Below, one piece after another: positions 1-8,174 of a stretch of 64,000 bases of DNA. How positions within the stretch are numbered: position 1 is the stretch's first letter; each line of letters starts with the position of its first letter. Source of the stretch: Methanoprimaticola sp047501175 (GTDB taxonomy: Archaea > Thermoplasmatota > Thermoplasmata > Methanomassiliicoccales > Methanomethylophilaceae); the NCBI RefSeq assembly GCF_047501175.1, contig NZ_JBEQWH010000001.1:124001-188000 (forward strand). Reading direction: 5' to 3'. The notes beneath the pieces were generated by a model. That model made no database searches, was not told where the DNA came from, and was given only the letters and a program-made list of their open reading frames with translations. Both the position numbers and the translations under genes were made by a program.

Positions 1-2576
1 ACGACAACGGCCCCGAGAACGTCACCGTGAGCGGTAACGAATCCGATGTGACCGGAGGGAAGGGAGGCAACGGAGGTTCCTCCGCTTCCGGTACCGGAGG
101 CAACGGAGGCGTAGGCGGAGGGGCGATCGACTGCCCCGAGACAGATGTCACCGTCTCCGGAGGCGCGGACGTCATAGGAGGCAACGGAGGTTCCGCAGGT
201 AACGGGACCATCGGAGGCAACGGAGGAGCCGGCGGAGCCGGTGTCAACGGCGACGACGTCAAGGTGAACGGTTCCAATGTCGTCGGAGGCAACGGAGGTT
301 CCGCAGGTAACGGGACCACTGGTCCTGGTGGCGACGGCGGAGCCGGAGGCGATGCCGTCTCCGGGTCCGAGGACACCATCATCAACGGAGGATCCACCGT
401 GACCGGAGGCAACGGAGGGGCCGGTGGTTTTTCCAAGGAAAATATCGGAGGCGACGGTGGAGACGGCGGAGCCGGACTCGACCCGGGGGCTGGTACTGGA
501 ACGGTCATTGATTCAACCGTTACTGGCGGTAACGGAGGCAACGGAGGTTCATCCGGTTCTAAAAACAACAGTAGCAATGGAGGAGGCAACGGAGGCAACG
601 GAGGTCCTGGTATCAAAGGTCCGGAAGCAGTAGACGGTGATGTCAGTGTCGAAGGGTCCGATGTCATCGGAGGCAACGGAGGCGACGGGGGCGATTCCTC
701 GTCTGGAACCGGCGGTATTGGTGGGAACGGAGGAGTTTCCGCAGGAAATAACGTAACTTCTGATGGTGACAGCAACCTCATGGGAGGCAACGGAGGCGAC
801 GGGGGCGATTCCTCGTCTGGAACCGGCGGTACTCCTGGATCTGGAGGTGCAGGCGGTTCTCCCGGAACTGGAGGTTCAACCGTCACTGTTCCGGAATACA
901 AGGTCGAAGTGACCGTTAAGACTGAGGGCGGAAGTGTCGCAAGCGGCGCTCAGGTCTCCATCATGCGTGGGGAGGAGTCCCTGGCATTCGGTGTCACTGA
1001 CACAAATGGCGTTATCGGGTTCGAGGGCGTCTCCCCAGGAGTGTACAACGTCGTTGTCCAGTACAACGACAAGATTGTCACGACGAAGGTGACCGTCATC
1101 GGAGGGGATGTCGATGTTAGTGTTGTCATCGAGTCTGATTCGACTGGAACCGGTAACCTGAACACCCAGGTCACCGGAGAGGTTCCCGTCGTTCCGGAGA
1201 AGCTGGAGACCGTCACCAACACGGGTGAGACCGCTAACGGATCTCACGTGACGATCACACTCAATGCCACGGTCCAGAAGGACAGTAACGTCATCGATAG
1301 CATCAGCAACAAGGCGAAGGATCAGGATATCACGATGGTCGACTTCGTCGATGTCACCATAACCAAGACAGTGACCAAAGACAACGTGTCCGAGGAGTTC
1401 GTCATACCCAACACCAGTGGATTGATGACCTTCTACATGGAGGTCAGCAAGGCGATGTGGGACAGTCTCGGCGACAAGGGTCCCGAGCACATCAAGCTCT
1501 ACCGCGAACACACCGGTAACGGGCAGACCAACATCGATGACATCAGAAAGGTCAGCAACAAGTATTATGCCGACAGGTGGGGTGGCGAATGCTATTACAT
1601 CGAGTACTCCGCCGACAGGAACATCGTGTACATCGTTGTAGTCGCGGAGAAGTTCTCCACATACGCCCTCGGATACCAGGACACGCCCGTGTCGCCGAAC
1701 AACCCCTCCTCCGGAGGCTCCGGGTCCGGCGGCACCGACCCGTCCAAGCCGACCACCGAGGTCGGCACCGACATCGTCGACGGGAAGGTCGTGATCACCG
1801 TCACCCCCGAGAAGGACAAGGAGTACGCGGTCATGGACAAGGACGGCAACATCGTCGGCGACTGGTCCTCCGGATCGTCCGGGAAGGACATCGTGTTCGG
1901 ACCGTTCGAGCCCGGGCAGGACTACACCGTCGTGAGCAAGGACAAGGACGGCAAGGAGAAGGTCGAGAGCACCGTCACCACCCCCAAGGTCCCCGGACAC
2001 GCGGTCACCGACAAGGGCGACAGCTCCGTGTCCATCGACACCGACACCGGCGCCAAGTACCAGATAACCGACAAGGACGGCAACGTCGTCCTCGGACCCG
2101 ACGGGAACCCCTGGGTCGAAGGGAACGGCGATGTCCTGACATGGGACAACCTGAGCCCGGAGAACGACTACTACGTCACGATCCAGGTCGTGGACCCAGT
2201 CACCGGCGAGACGCTGGTGTACGGGCCGTTCCTGGTGAAGGAGGGCACCGAGTCCCCCGGACCCGGGCCCGATCCCGAACCCGAGCCCGTGCCCGGGGAG
2301 GGCACCGATGACGGCAAGGGATGCTACGCATGGGCGGTCCTGCTGGTGCTGGTCGTCTATGTCGCATTCCTGTTCCTGGTCCACAGGGAGGGTCCATTCG
2401 ACCTGCTCACGTGGGCCGCGACCGTCGCCGCTCTGGTCGTAGATGCGGTCGTCGTCGCCCTGCACGGATGCGCATGGGACATCGCGGCGCTCGTCGTCAC
2501 CGTCGCGGTCATGGGCCTCGCATGGTACCACTTCCGCGGGAAGCCCTCCTCCGGAGACGGGGAGGACAGGTCCTGA
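1..2576 (+). CDS. Gly-rich adhesin-like surface protein, 5' truncated
   Basis: The frame is open to the left edge (it reads D-N-G-P-E-N-V-T before the first GTG at 27), so only the C-terminal part, about 857 residues, is visible. Residues 1 to about 290 are low-complexity Gly/Asn/Ser repeats of GGNGG type separated by short V-T-V-S-G strands, as in beta-helix adhesins or PGRS-like proteins. An Ig-like/carboxypeptidase-regulatory-like domain follows (about 295-380). A longer unassigned domain and several fibronectin-like modules (about 590-770) come next. A Pro/Glu-rich spacer leads to three hydrophobic segments and a short charged tail, so the protein is probably anchored by its C terminus and displayed outside the cell. 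Function is inferred from composition only. Confidence 0.75.
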   Translation, partial: DNGPENVTVSGNESDVTGGKGGNGGSSASGTGGNGGVGGGAIDCPETDVTVSGGADVIGGNGGSAGNGTIGGNGGAGGAGVNGDDVKVNGSNVVGGNGGSAGNGTTGPGGDGGAGGDAVSGSEDTIINGGSTVTGGNGGAGGFSKENIGGDGGDGGAGLDPGAGTGTVIDSTVTGGNGGNGGSSGSKNNSSNGGGNGGNGGPGIKGPEAVDGDVSVEGSDVIGGNGGDGGDSSSGTGGIGGNGGVSAGNNVTSDGDSNLMGGNGGDGGDSSSGTGGTPGSGGAGGSPGTGGSTVTVPEYKVEVTVKTEGGSVASGAQVSIMRGEESLAFGVTDTNGVIGFEGVSPGVYNVVVQYNDKIVTTKVTVIGGDVDVSVVIESDSTGTGNLNTQVTGEVPVVPEKLETVTNTGETANGSHVTITLNATVQKDSNVIDSISNKAKDQDITMVDFVDVTITKTVTKDNVSEEFVIPNTSGLMTFYMEVSKAMWDSLGDKGPEHIKLYREHTGNGQTNIDDIRKVSNKYYADRWGGECYYIEYSADRNIVYIVVVAEKFSTYALGYQDTPVSPNNPSSGGSGSGGTDPSKPTTEVGTDIVDGKVVITVTPEKDKEYAVMDKDGNIVGDWSSGSSGKDIVFGPFEPGQDYTVVSKDKDGKEKVESTVTTPKVPGHAVTDKGDSSVSIDTDTGAKYQITDKDGNVVLGPDGNPWVEGNGDVLTWDNLSPENDYYVTIQVVDPVTGETLVYGPFLVKEGTESPGPGPDPEPEPVPGEGTDDGKGCYAWAVLLVLVVYVAFLFLVHREGPFDLLTWAATVAALVVDAVVVALHGCAWDIAALVVTVAVMGLAWYHFRGKPSSGDGEDRS
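669..831 (+). repeat. 49-base exact duplication inside the adhesin gene
   Basis: The 49 bases at 669-717 recur identically at 783-831. They encode a GGNGGDGGDSSSGTGG module. Many shorter GGAGGCAACGGAGG repeats occur between 50 and 830. Such repeats allow module gain and loss by recombination. Confidence 0.85.
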
Positions 2577-2580
2577 AACC

Positions 2581-2657
2581 GTCCGGGGACCCCCCGGACA
2601 CCTTGATCGGTCCCGAAAGGGACCGGTGAAAACACGGCCCCGCATCCGTGCGGGGCC
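2581..2657 (+). terminator. three tandem GC hairpins after the adhesin gene
   Basis: Perfect stems lie at 2581-2599, 2608-2625 (CGGTCCC-gaaa-GGGACCG) and 2636-2657 (9-base stem, TCCG loop), the last followed by a pyrimidine-rich run. They lie between the convergent adhesin and tcdA genes and probably end transcription from one or both sides. Confidence 0.6.
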
Positions 2658-2686
2658 CCCTTCCTTCTAGAGATCAGATGAGTATG

Positions 2687-3418
2687 TCAAAGGACCGACC
2701 GCTCCGGTCGTTCCCTTGAGAGGATGAAGCGTATGGCCTCGTTGGCCAGCGTCATCCCGAATATCGCCGGGACCGTCGGCAGGGATCCCAGAACGCTCTT
2801 CCCGTGGGCATCCCTCTCGTCCGGCCTCACGAGCGGCGGCTCCTCCGAGTAGACGCAGGTGATGTTCGACGTGTCCACGTCCCTCAGCCTCTTCCTGACG
2901 TTGGCCGCGACGGGGCAGACGCTGGTCTTCCTCAACGTGGCTATGCGGATCCTCGTGGTGTCCATGTGGAGCGCCGCGCCCATGGACGAGAACGTCCTGA
3001 TGCCCTGTTCGGACGCCGCCCTCAGGAGTGCGGACTTGTGCTCGATCGTGTCGATGGCGTCCACTAGCACATCAAATCCCCCGGACAGTATGTCCGGGAC
3101 CGTCCCGGCGGACACTATGGACCCCACGCCCTCGATGTCGACTGACGGGTTGATGCTGCGGGCCCTCTCGCAGGCGACCTCGGCCTTCCCCCTGCCGACG
3201 GTGTCCACCGTCGCCAGTATCTGGCGGTTCAGGTTGCTCTCGGAGAAGACGTCCGCGTCCACCACCCTTATCCTGCCGATCCCCGCACGGACCAGGCCCT
3301 CCAGCGCGTATCCTCCGACCGCTCCGACGCCGCAGAGCACGACGGACGCGGACCTGAGCCTCTCCACCCCCTCGTCGCCTATGAGGATCCCCGTCCTGGT
3401 GCTGATGTCCTCGCTCAT
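2687..3418 (-). CDS. tcdA: ThiF/MoeB-family E1-like enzyme, TcdA type (tRNA t6A dehydratase)
   Basis: The product is 243 residues, the usual length for TcdA (CsdL). The ATP-binding motif G-V-G-A-V-G-G is at residues 30-36, the acidic strand R-V-V-D-A-D-V-F at about 51-58, and the nucleotide-loop residues S-N-L-N-R-Q follow. The family uses ATP to cyclise tRNA threonylcarbamoyladenosine to ct6A. MoeB/ThiF relatives activate sulfur-carrier proteins instead, but no ThiS/MoaD partner is visible here. It is the last gene of a leftward operon with tatD and a VOC gene. Its ATG lies inside the continuing tatD frame. Confidence 0.82.
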   Translation of the reverse strand: MSEDISTRTGILIGDEGVERLRSASVVLCGVGAVGGYALEGLVRAGIGRIRVVDADVFSESNLNRQILATVDTVGRGKAEVACERARSINPSVDIEGVGSIVSAGTVPDILSGGFDVLVDAIDTIEHKSALLRAASEQGIRTFSSMGAALHMDTTRIRIATLRKTSVCPVAANVRKRLRDVDTSNITCVYSEEPPLVRPDERDAHGKSVLGSLPTVPAIFGMTLANEAIRFILSRERPERSVL

Positions 3419-4133
3419 CCAATGCCCTCCTCGCGTTCTCCGTCGTCAGGGACGACAGCTCCTCAGGGGATCTGCCGAGGATATTTGATAATCTCCCAAT
3501 GAACTCGGACATCCCATGGAAGTCCTTGGGCGTGAACGGCGCGTCCGTCTCGACCAGGAGCCTGTCCCCGGGTATCGCGGAGAGGATGCACCTGGCTCTC
3601 CCCTCCGGTTTCGACAGGAATCTCGGGGATATCGAGAACATGCACCCCGCCTCGGCGAATGGTCTGATGTAGCTCTCCGGCCCGTTGAACGAGTGCAGGA
3701 TCACCGGTCCGCAGTTCCCGCGTTCCTTCCTCAGGATACTTAGCACGGTCTCCTCCGACCTCACCATGTGGATCGTGACGCAGCGATTCATCTCGGATGC
3801 GATGTGGAGCTGTTCGGTGAACGGTCCGACCTGTTCATCTATGTCTCCGTGCCTGGAGTCCAGGCCGATCTCGCCCACCCCCGCACGGGGGTCCTCCTCC
3901 AGGAGGGAGACCAGTCTGTCCGCGGTCTCCGGGGCCCACTCCTCCGGATGCCAGGGATGCACCCCGTAGAACCTCCTGACCCTGGGGTCTTCGACTCTCT
4001 TCAGGGAGTCCCACTCCCCGCAGGTCGACGTGCAGGACGCGATGAGCTCCGCACGGTCGAGGTCAGGGTACGCATCGTCCGGTATCCCGCTGGTCAGATG
4101 GAGGTGCGCGTCGGAGAGTCTCAGGCCGGTCAT
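3072..4133 (-). CDS. TatD-family metal-dependent hydrolase (DNase), with abnormal open 3' end
   Basis: The conserved part runs from the ATG at 4133 to about 3415 (about 240 residues, normal for TatD). D-A-H-L-H at residues 8-12 gives the first metal ligands. G-E-I-G-L-D, a later H-S-F-N-G and V-E-T-D-A-P-F complete the TIM-barrel metal site. The family are Mg-dependent exonucleases or phosphoesterases. No stop occurs where the family ends. The frame continues about 110 residues through tcdA, in another frame, as an Arg/Gly-rich tail ending at 3072. Either the overlap is real or a single-base shift near 3420 has removed the usual ATGA junction. The start is 5 bases after the upstream VOC stop. 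Confidence 0.75.
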   Translation of the reverse strand: MTGLRLSDAHLHLTSGIPDDAYPDLDRAELIASCTSTCGEWDSLKRVEDPRVRRFYGVHPWHPEEWAPETADRLVSLLEEDPRAGVGEIGLDSRHGDIDEQVGPFTEQLHIASEMNRCVTIHMVRSEETVLSILRKERGNCGPVILHSFNGPESYIRPFAEAGCMFSISPRFLSKPEGRARCILSAIPGDRLLVETDAPFTPKDFHGMSEFIGRLSNILGRSPEELSSLTTENARRALDERGHQHQDGDPHRRRGGGEAQVRVRRALRRRSGRRIRAGGPGPCGDRQDKGGGRGRLLREQPEPPDTGDGGHRRQGEGRGRLREGPQHQPVSRHRGRGVHSVRRDGPGHTVRGI

Positions 4134-4138
4134 CGTTC

Positions 4139-4624
4139 TCACTCGTCCGGATGTCGCTGCAGGCATTCGTCGACGTACTCGGGGGGCACGTCCATGCGCT
4201 CTGCGACCTGTTCCCTCGTCATGCCCCTGTCCAGGAAGCGCTGGCACACCGCCCTCATGCTCTCGCCGACCTCTATTATGTGTCTGTCCGGGTCGTAGAA
4301 ACGGACCACGCGCTGCCCCCACGAGTGCTCCTTGACGGGATGGACCAGCTCGATCCGCATCCCGTCCAACCTGTAGGCGAACGCGTCGAAGTCCTCCTCC
4401 TCGAAGTAGACCTCGGCGTCGTTGGCACCGAACGACACATCCCTGCCTATGAAGTTGCGATAGGTGTCGGCGGTCTGCAGGGCCAATCCGCCGGTCAGGA
4501 CCTTGTTGGCCCCCAGGTCCGTAACGACCAGGAGCCCGAGCACCTCCTCGTAGAACTCGACCGACCTGTCCATGTCGGTCACCACCAGCAGGGAATTCAT
4601 GAATCTCATCTTCGTCGCTCCCAT
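4139..4624 (-). CDS. VOC (glyoxalase/bleomycin-resistance) superfamily protein
   Basis: This 161-residue protein has one to two beta-alpha-beta-beta-beta VOC modules: an N-terminal L-L-V-V-T-D-M-D-R-S-V-E-F-Y-E-E-V-L-G strand-helix and the closing F-Y-D-P-D-R-H-I-I-E-V-G-E motif with the metal-site Glu. The C-terminal 40 residues look like an added helical segment. Substrate cannot be told. It opens the leftward operon VOC-tatD-tcdA. The start could also be the ATG five codons downstream (M-R-F-M-N-S). Confidence 0.75.
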   Translation of the reverse strand: MGATKMRFMNSLLVVTDMDRSVEFYEEVLGLLVVTDLGANKVLTGGLALQTADTYRNFIGRDVSFGANDAEVYFEEEDFDAFAYRLDGMRIELVHPVKEHSWGQRVVRFYDPDRHIIEVGESMRAVCQRFLDRGMTREQVAERMDVPPEYVDECLQRHPDE

Positions 4625-4685
4625 GGGTCCGGGCCCATCTCATGGATGATAGCGCCCCATCGGATTTCATCTTTGTCGGACTGAT

Positions 4686-5012
4686 ATGATTCGAGATGTG
4701 GGCACAGATGATAATTTCCTAGATAATTATTATTCAGATAATAATCTTCGAATTCGTTGGATTCATGGGGACCGCCTGGAATCGGGAGACGGGTTCGCTG
4801 ACATAATCTTCAGGAAGATCAGGGGCCCGGGACCCAACATCGTCATGGAGCTCAAGAGGAGCGACAGCGAGAAGGACATGGAGAGGGATTCCGAATCCGC
4901 ATTGCGGCAGATCATCGACAAGGACTACATGCATGACATGTCCGGCAGGACGCTCCTGTACGGTGTGGCGTTCCATTCGAAGAAGTCTCACATCGTCTAC
5001 GTAGACATGTGA
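4686..5012 (+). pseudogene. fragment of a PD-(D/E)XK nuclease-like domain (AAA-ATPase-like family C-terminus)
   Basis: The 108-residue frame matches only the C-terminal domain of the long AAA-ATPase-like/PD-(D/E)XK_9 proteins. It shows G-D-G-F-A-D-I-I-F, then I-V-M-E-L-K-R (the E-x-K of the nuclease core), a Q-I-I-D-K-D-Y motif, and G-V-A-F-H-S-K-K near the end. The N-terminal ATPase part (normally about 400 residues) is absent upstream. It may be a decayed remnant or a stand-alone nuclease domain. The start of the frame is AT-rich compared with the neighbouring operon, which suggests a separate origin. Confidence 0.55.
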
Positions 5013-5047
5013 ACGACACGCGATCTGATCGTGGATGCAGGTCAGAC

Positions 5048-5116
5048 CACTCAGTATAACAAATCTGTATCACTCAGTATAACAAATCTGTATCACTCAG
5101 TATAACAAATCTGTAT
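5048..5116 (+). repeat. three perfect 23-base tandem repeats upstream of the ATPase gene
   Basis: Three adjacent identical copies, at 5048-5070, 5071-5093 and 5094-5116, each contain CACTCAGTATAACAAATC. They end at a TATA-like TTTTTAAATA (5116-5125), about 30 bases before the ATG at 5148. Position and perfect tandem order suggest a binding array for a regulator, possibly the ATPase itself. Confidence 0.85.
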
Positions 5117-5147
5117 TTTTAAATATTTACAGAACATATTCGAACGT

Positions 5148-6413
5148 ATGCTCACTCCTGACGGGTACAGACCGAGACTCATAGATGCGACCATAGGGAG
5201 GTATCTGGGATCGTTCGGTGCCGTAAACGTCAGAGGCCCCAAGTACTGTGGTAAGACATGGTCGTCGTTGAATGCCAGTAACAGTGTCACATTTTTGCAG
5301 GATCATGTTGATGGATTCGCCACACGTAGGATCTGCGAGAGTGACCCGTCCTATGCATTGAAGGGCGAATATCCACATTTAATAGACGAATGGCAGGATG
5401 TGCCTGAGATATGGGATGCCGTGAGGTTCGATGTGGACCTCGATGGGAGGAAGGGCAAGTACATCCTGTGCGGTTCGTCCGTCCCTTCCATCGACAGGAC
5501 CAGGCATAGCGGTGCCGGAAGGATAGGGGATGTTGACATGCGTACCATGTCATTGTACGAATCAGGCGATTCCGACGGTACGGTATCATTGAGCGGTCTG
5601 TTCGAGGGTGGCGGTGTGGACGCTTCTCCTGAGAGGACGGACCTGGACACGCTCATAGGGTTGGTCGTCCGTGGAGGATGGCCATCTCTCATCGGATCCG
5701 ATATACGTGATGCGATGGATCACAATCGTGACTACCTGTCGAAGATGATCGATGAAGATGTGAGGCGTGTGAACGGAGGTTCCGTAGATTCCAGGAAACT
5801 TAGGATGTTCATCAGGTCCTTGGCACGTAACGAGGGCACCGTCGTCAGCGACAGGAGGATCATCCAAGACATGGAGAACTATGATAAGGAGTCGATCACA
5901 CCCGTGACGCTGTCACGCTATACAGAGTGTCTGGAGAGACTGTTCCTGGTAAGAGATCAGCCTGCATTCGACACTAATCTGCGCTCATCAGTTCGTGTGG
6001 GCAAATCTCCAAAAAGGCATCTCACAGACCCTTCTTTGGCTGTTGCCGCATTGGAGAACACACCAGAGAAGTTGAAGAACGACCTGAATACGTTTGGTTT
6101 TCTTTTCGAATCCCTATGCGAGAGGGATTTGGACATCTATGCCTCATCATCGGGCGGTAGACTGTTCCATTACAGGGATGACAACGGCAACGAGATCGAT
6201 GCAGTCGTGGAGATGCCCGATGGCTCCTGGGGAGCATTCGAGATAAAGCTGGGCCTAAACCAGGTGGACAGGGCCGCGGAGCATCTGTTGAGAATGTCCA
6301 GAAGGTTCGAGAGGCAACCGAAGGTCCTCGCGGTCATCTGCGGACTCCCCGGGGCACGCTACACCCGCAGGGACGGCGTCCATGTGATACCCATCACCTG
6401 TCTGAGGGACTGA
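5148..6413 (+). CDS. AAA_14/DUF4143 archaeal ATPase
   Basis: This 421-residue protein has a P-loop G-P-K-Y-C-G-K-T at residues 30-37 and a Walker B/sensor region H-L-I-D-E-W-Q-D-V-P-E-I-W at about 79-91. A DUF4143 region with a helical linker follows. The C-terminus has the PD-(D/E)XK-like pattern N-E-I-D-A-V-V-E then W-G-A-F-E-I-K-L. It ends in V-H-V-I-P-I-T-C-L-R-D, nearly identical to the ending of the paralogue at 62574-63890. The family is widespread in archaea and anaerobes, often in many copies, with no settled function. DNA binding or restriction is plausible. Base composition is lower in GC than its neighbours. Transcription probably starts from the TATA box just after the 23-base repeats. 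Confidence 0.85.
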   Translation: MLTPDGYRPRLIDATIGRYLGSFGAVNVRGPKYCGKTWSSLNASNSVTFLQDHVDGFATRRICESDPSYALKGEYPHLIDEWQDVPEIWDAVRFDVDLDGRKGKYILCGSSVPSIDRTRHSGAGRIGDVDMRTMSLYESGDSDGTVSLSGLFEGGGVDASPERTDLDTLIGLVVRGGWPSLIGSDIRDAMDHNRDYLSKMIDEDVRRVNGGSVDSRKLRMFIRSLARNEGTVVSDRRIIQDMENYDKESITPVTLSRYTECLERLFLVRDQPAFDTNLRSSVRVGKSPKRHLTDPSLAVAALENTPEKLKNDLNTFGFLFESLCERDLDIYASSSGGRLFHYRDDNGNEIDAVVEMPDGSWGAFEIKLGLNQVDRAAEHLLRMSRRFERQPKVLAVICGLPGARYTRRDGVHVIPITCLRD

Positions 6414-6465
6414 TCCAAGCGGGGGAATGTCCGTACCGATCGGCGGCTTCGGACACATCATTGTC

Positions 6466-6511
6466 TTTAGGCATACCTAAAGATTAAATACTGAATTTAG
6501 GATATCCTAAT
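6466..6511 (+). promoter_or_regulatory. two DtxR/IdeR-type iron boxes flanking a TATA element
   Basis: Box 1 at 6466-6481 is TTTAGG-CATA-CCTAAA. Box 2 at 6496-6511 is TTTAGG-ATAT-CCTAAT. Both have the TTAGG-N4-CCTAA core of DtxR-family metalloregulator sites. The TATA-like ATTAAATA (6483-6490) lies between them and the ATG follows at 6516, so a bound repressor would cover both promoter and start site. Confidence 0.7.
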
Positions 6512-8174
6512 TACCATGAGGTCCGAGTCCGTCGCCAGTTCCCGCAGGGGTGTTTCCGACATAGTACCCGACAACCTTGAGCCAAGCACAGAGACATGCG
6601 ATACCGATAACCACAACGAGGATCTGCAGGAACGCATAGTCCGCCACTGTTCGCCGACATTGGCGGGCCTGAAGTGCGGAAGCATGTTCAGGACGGACGG
6701 GCCCCATGGCATCCAGTCCATAGACGGAGCGCTGAGACCGAAAGGGGTCAGGGTCTCCGTCATCTCGATAGACAATAAGGGCGTGCTCGTGTACGTCTAC
6801 CGCCCGGACATCCTGGGCAGGAGACTCTCCGAGCCGGACGTGCGCGAGTTCCTCCGCGGATACGGATACGCGCAGACCGGTCCGGAGGGCATGGTGTCCC
6901 AGCTGGCGGCCAGGTTCCTGTGCTGTCCCATGCCCCCTGAGGTGGGCGTGTTCCTGGACTATCCGGTGGAGGACGTGAGGGGCTACATCGAGAACTCCGG
7001 GAGATGCAGCCGGTGCATCGGATGCTGGAAGGTCTACGGCGACGTCGTCGAGGCCGAGCGGAGGTTCGCCGAGTACCGCAGGTGCCGCGACGACTGCTGC
7101 AGGAGGTTCGCCGAGGGCCATGCCCTGGCGTCCCTGGCGACGGTCTCGGAACCAGCTGTCCAGCGAGCGCTGCTTCCTTCTGTCGGACTCCGCCTTGCGG
7201 GAGGCCTCGATCTTGTTCAGGACGGTCCTGACGCGGTCCTCGGAGAACCCGTAGCCGGTCATCATGTCGATGACGCCGTCGAAGTCCAACGCCCCGGCCT
7301 TGACGCTGTAGTCGTCCGACCTCGGTCCGTTGAGGAAGATCTCGCGGACATCCTCGTATCCGGGGATGTCGTAGCCGTTCGCCTCTATGACGTTCTCCAG
7401 GTTCCCGTGCTTCTGTATGAGCTTCAGGCCCTTCTTCGGGCCTATCCCGGACACCCCGGGGTTGAAGTCGGTCCCGATCATGATGCAGACGTCTACCAGC
7501 TGCTCCCGGGTTATGCCCAGGTCCCCGAGCATCTTCTCCGAGTCGATGACCTCGGCCTGGACGGTCTTGTAGACGCTCTTCCCGGGGACCTTGCGCCTCC
7601 CGGTCACGGTGAGGTTCCTCACGAGGAGCGGCGCACCGAAGAGTATGGAGTCGAAGTCCTGGGATGCCGATGCGTACACGTCGCCCTTGGCGCACATGTA
7701 CGCTCCCTGGGCCTCACCGTCGCTGGGGGCCTGGACGACCGGTATCCCCATGAGCGTGAGGAGCTCCTTGGACGTGGAGAGGATCTCCGGGGTCATCCTG
7801 GAGGTCTGCTGAGCCTTGGAGAACGCCTTCTTCAGGTCGCCCTCCTCCAGCGCCCGCTGGTACTCCTGGGTGGCCTTCTCGCGTCTGGCTATGCGCTCCT
7901 CGATGGTCCCGGCCTTGAGTTCGTTGGGCTTGCCGTCGAACACGAACGAGGGCTCGATGCCGTTCTCGATCAGGTTGGCGGTCCTGTACAGCAGTCCGGA
8001 GAGGTGCGACGTCACGCGGCCCTGGTCGTCCGACAGGGGCTTCCCGTCCGGCTGCCTGATGATGGACAGGAACTGGAATATGGTGTTGTACGCGTCTATG
8101 GCGACGGTCTTCCCGCGGAGCTCCGCGAGCTCGATCGGCCTCGCCTCCGTTATCGGGGACAGGTTCACTCCCAT
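6507..8174 (-). CDS. fen: flap endonuclease 1 (FEN1); 3' end open through the DUF3793 gene
   Basis: Residues 1 to about 340 are a complete archaeal FEN1. They include the N-terminal V-A-I-D-A-Y-N, S-F-V-F-D-G-K-P, S-D-G-E-A-Q-G-A, A-S-Q-D-F-D-S and G-T-D-F-N-P-G-V metal-binding segments, the helix-hairpin-helix G-I-G-P-K-K-G, and the C-terminal PCNA-binding box Q-R-S-L-D-S-W-F near DNA position 7153. FEN1 removes 5' flaps in lagging-strand maturation and repair. The protein should end just after the PCNA box, but all three frames are open there. This frame runs about 215 more codons antisense to DUF3793, ending at a TAG inside an iron box. The ATG at 8174 is 4 bases after the rpe stop, so rpe-fen is an operon. 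Confidence 0.85.
   Translation of the reverse strand: MGVNLSPITEARPIELAELRGKTVAIDAYNTIFQFLSIIRQPDGKPLSDDQGRVTSHLSGLLYRTANLIENGIEPSFVFDGKPNELKAGTIEERIARREKATQEYQRALEEGDLKKAFSKAQQTSRMTPEILSTSKELLTLMGIPVVQAPSDGEAQGAYMCAKGDVYASASQDFDSILFGAPLLVRNLTVTGRRKVPGKSVYKTVQAEVIDSEKMLGDLGITREQLVDVCIMIGTDFNPGVSGIGPKKGLKLIQKHGNLENVIEANGYDIPGYEDVREIFLNGPRSDDYSVKAGALDFDGVIDMMTGYGFSEDRVRTVLNKIEASRKAESDRRKQRSLDSWFRDRRQGRQGMALGEPPAAVVAAPAVLGEPPLGLDDVAVDLPASDAPAASPGVLDVAPHVLHRIVQEHAHLRGHGTAQEPGRQLGHHALRTGLRVSVSAEELAHVRLGESPAQDVRAVDVHEHALIVYRDDGDPDPFRSQRSVYGLDAMGPVRPEHASALQARQCRRTVADYAFLQILVVVIGIACLCAWLKVVGYYVGNTPAGTGDGLGPHGN

Noticed and set aside
876..2645. 589-codon minus-strand frame opposite the adhesin gene
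   Set aside because: It is the antisense of a GC-rich repeat protein, with Asp/Val/Gly-rich low-complexity composition and no motif.
5048..5116. Tandem repeats as a CRISPR array
   Set aside because: The copies are directly adjacent with no spacers, and no cas gene is nearby. The other arrays have spacers too short for CRISPR.
6507..6509. TAG as the stop codon of fen
   Set aside because: It ends only the antisense tail beyond the FEN1 domain and lies within an iron box, so it is not evidence that TAG is used as a normal stop.
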